From positions 1 through 22,393 of the IMG/VR virus record IMGVR_UViG_3300025823_000010: a stretch of 22,393 nt of DNA; one strand, given 5' to 3'. Of the stretch, positions 22,017 through 22,393 are shown one piece after another. The notes beneath the pieces were generated by a model. That model did not search any database, was not told the origin of the DNA, and saw nothing but the letters and a program-made list of their open reading frames with translations. The stretch is from a virus. The stretch's first letter is position 1; each line of letters starts with the position of its first letter. The position numbers were made by a program, and so were the translations under genes.

Positions 22017-22045
22017 TCCCCGAAGGGTAAACCCCGAAGGGTTAC
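22017..22045 (-). promoter_or_regulatory. Tandem UUCG hairpins at predicted transcript 5' end
   Basis: On the minus strand AACCC-TTCG-GGGTT (22030-22043) is a 5-bp hairpin with a C(UUCG)G tetraloop. It can be extended by two pairs past a bulge. Two nucleotides further on, CCC-TTCG-GGG (22018-22027) makes a second, shorter one. They start at or next to the predicted first transcribed base. No U-tract follows either hairpin, so they are not standard terminators. Confidence 0.6.
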
Positions 22046-22048
22046 GGT

Positions 22049-22077
22049 ATTATAGCGCATTATCAATGAGATGTAAA
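22049..22077 (-). promoter_or_regulatory. Sigma70-type late promoter (pR'-like)
   Basis: On the minus strand TTTACA (22072-22077) and TATAAT (22049-22054) are separated by exactly 17 nt. This is 5/6 plus 6/6 match to the host vegetative consensus. It reads toward the small terminase. The -10 overlaps the stop codon (22050-22052) of the Q-like gene. The start point should be about 22042. Confidence 0.75.
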
Positions 22078-22393
22078 ATATTGTACCTGTAATCCCCTAA
22101 TTGTCTGGACGTCATGTTTAGCACCCTTTTCGTGTCATTGTACGACATGCCCCTGATGTACATACAGCAAACTATCAGCTTTAACTGCTCTGGGAAACTC
22201 AATACAACCGGGTCTATCTTTTCCAGTTTCCTCTCAAACCTCAATACAGGCGTTTTAGAGCGTGTTTCACGGTGGCTATGCGGCTGGCAGTGTTCTATAA
22301 GGGGTTTATGCTTTCGACGGTATACAGCGGCTTTCAAGGGCTTCCTGCGGGTCTCTGGCCACGTGCTTGTGATAAACAATCCTTGGCATGTTC
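22050..22393 (-). CDS. Q-like late antiterminator or sigma-r4-like regulator, partial
   Basis: The frame is open to the right edge, so the true start may be outside; a TTG at 22379 is the only start-like codon seen near the edge. About 113 visible residues. The N-terminal part is very basic (ETRRKPLKAAVYRRKHKPLI). The C-terminal part, SFPEQLKLIVCCMYIRGMSY then NDTKRVLNMTSRQLGDYRY, is a helix-turn-helix like sigma region 4 or phage antitermination Q proteins, including the 'Y-x-x-G-M-S' turn. It is directly upstream of the late promoter and terminator, where lambdoid phages keep gene Q. It probably lets RNA polymerase read through the terminator into the late genes. A plain transcription activator is the alternative. 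Confidence 0.6.
   Translation of the reverse strand, partial: TCQGLFITSTWPETRRKPLKAAVYRRKHKPLIEHCQPHSHRETRSKTPVLRFERKLEKIDPVVLSFPEQLKLIVCCMYIRGMSYNDTKRVLNMTSRQLGDYRYNILHLIDNAL

Larger units (their letters stand above)
21748..22042 (-). ncRNA. Predicted ~295-nt late leader RNA (6S-like)
   Basis: The 337-base gap between the two flanking genes holds no convincing protein gene. It lies between a near-consensus promoter at 22049-22077 and the terminator at 21748-21825. A transcript from about 22042 would start with two UUCG hairpins, run through AT-rich sequence and end in the terminator: a short leader RNA if not antiterminated, or the late mRNA leader if it is. In lambda, pR' makes a 194-nt 6S RNA ending at tR'. 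Further complementary pieces (CTGCC/GGCAG at 21837-21841 and 21865-21869) may add structure. Inferred, not demonstrated. Confidence 0.5.

Noticed and set aside
21781-22030. Plus-strand ORFs of 60-64 codons in the leader region
   Set aside because: They overlap the terminator and promoter elements, have no ribosome sites and no convincing composition.
22306-22389. 27-codon minus-strand ORF (MPRIVYHKHVARDPQEALES...) in another frame at the right edge
   Set aside because: It starts 4 nt from the edge with no visible ribosome site and overlaps the longer Q-like frame that stays open; it looks protein-like, so it may be the start or end of a small overlapping gene, but this cannot be judged here.

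Overview
The window is the late (virion assembly) region of a short-tailed, P22-like tailed bacteriophage or prophage. Every gene I can support lies on the minus strand, so the module reads from right (about 22.4 kb) to left. Gene order matches P22: small terminase, large terminase, portal, scaffold, coat, gp4-like adaptor, gp10-like stabilisation protein, three ejection proteins, then tail and receptor-binding genes. Genes are packed with 1-32 nt overlaps or very short gaps. I see no integrase, repressor, lysis gene, tRNA, CRISPR array or insertion sequence. The host cannot be named from this sequence. A heptosyltransferase-like domain and the P22 architecture suggest a Gram-negative (proteobacterial) host.

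Right edge to 21.7 kb, control region. A gene running off the right edge ends in a helix-turn-helix segment and resembles late antiterminators (Q-like) or sigma region 4. A near-consensus sigma70 promoter (TTTACA, 17 nt, TATAAT) overlaps its stop codon. It would start a leader RNA of about 295 nt that opens with two UUCG hairpins and ends at a strong intrinsic terminator just before the small terminase gene. This is the layout of lambda Q - pR' - tR' late control, and it is the most interesting part of the window.

21.7 to 13.2 kb, packaging and head. The order is small terminase, large terminase (apparent TTG start), five small overlapping ORFs, P22-type portal, a 96-aa protein, scaffold, major capsid protein, a 128-aa likely head accessory protein, two very small ORFs (56 and 48 aa) and a 106-aa protein with a HeH/SAP-like C-terminus. 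Two GC-rich hairpins divide this stretch.

13.2 to 4.0 kb, neck and ejection. A 514-aa fusion of a SAM methyltransferase and a family 9 glycosyltransferase sits among the structural genes with overlaps on both sides. It is followed by the gp4-like adaptor (with an inserted beta-rich domain), the gp10-like protein and three large ejection-protein candidates of 594, 393 and 761 aa.

4.0 kb to the left edge, tail tip and receptor binding. This part holds a 61-aa ORF, three tail or fibre-like proteins (292, 306 and 284 aa), two small proteins and one gene cut by the left edge. Most assignments rest on remembered family resemblance and gene order. No database search was run.
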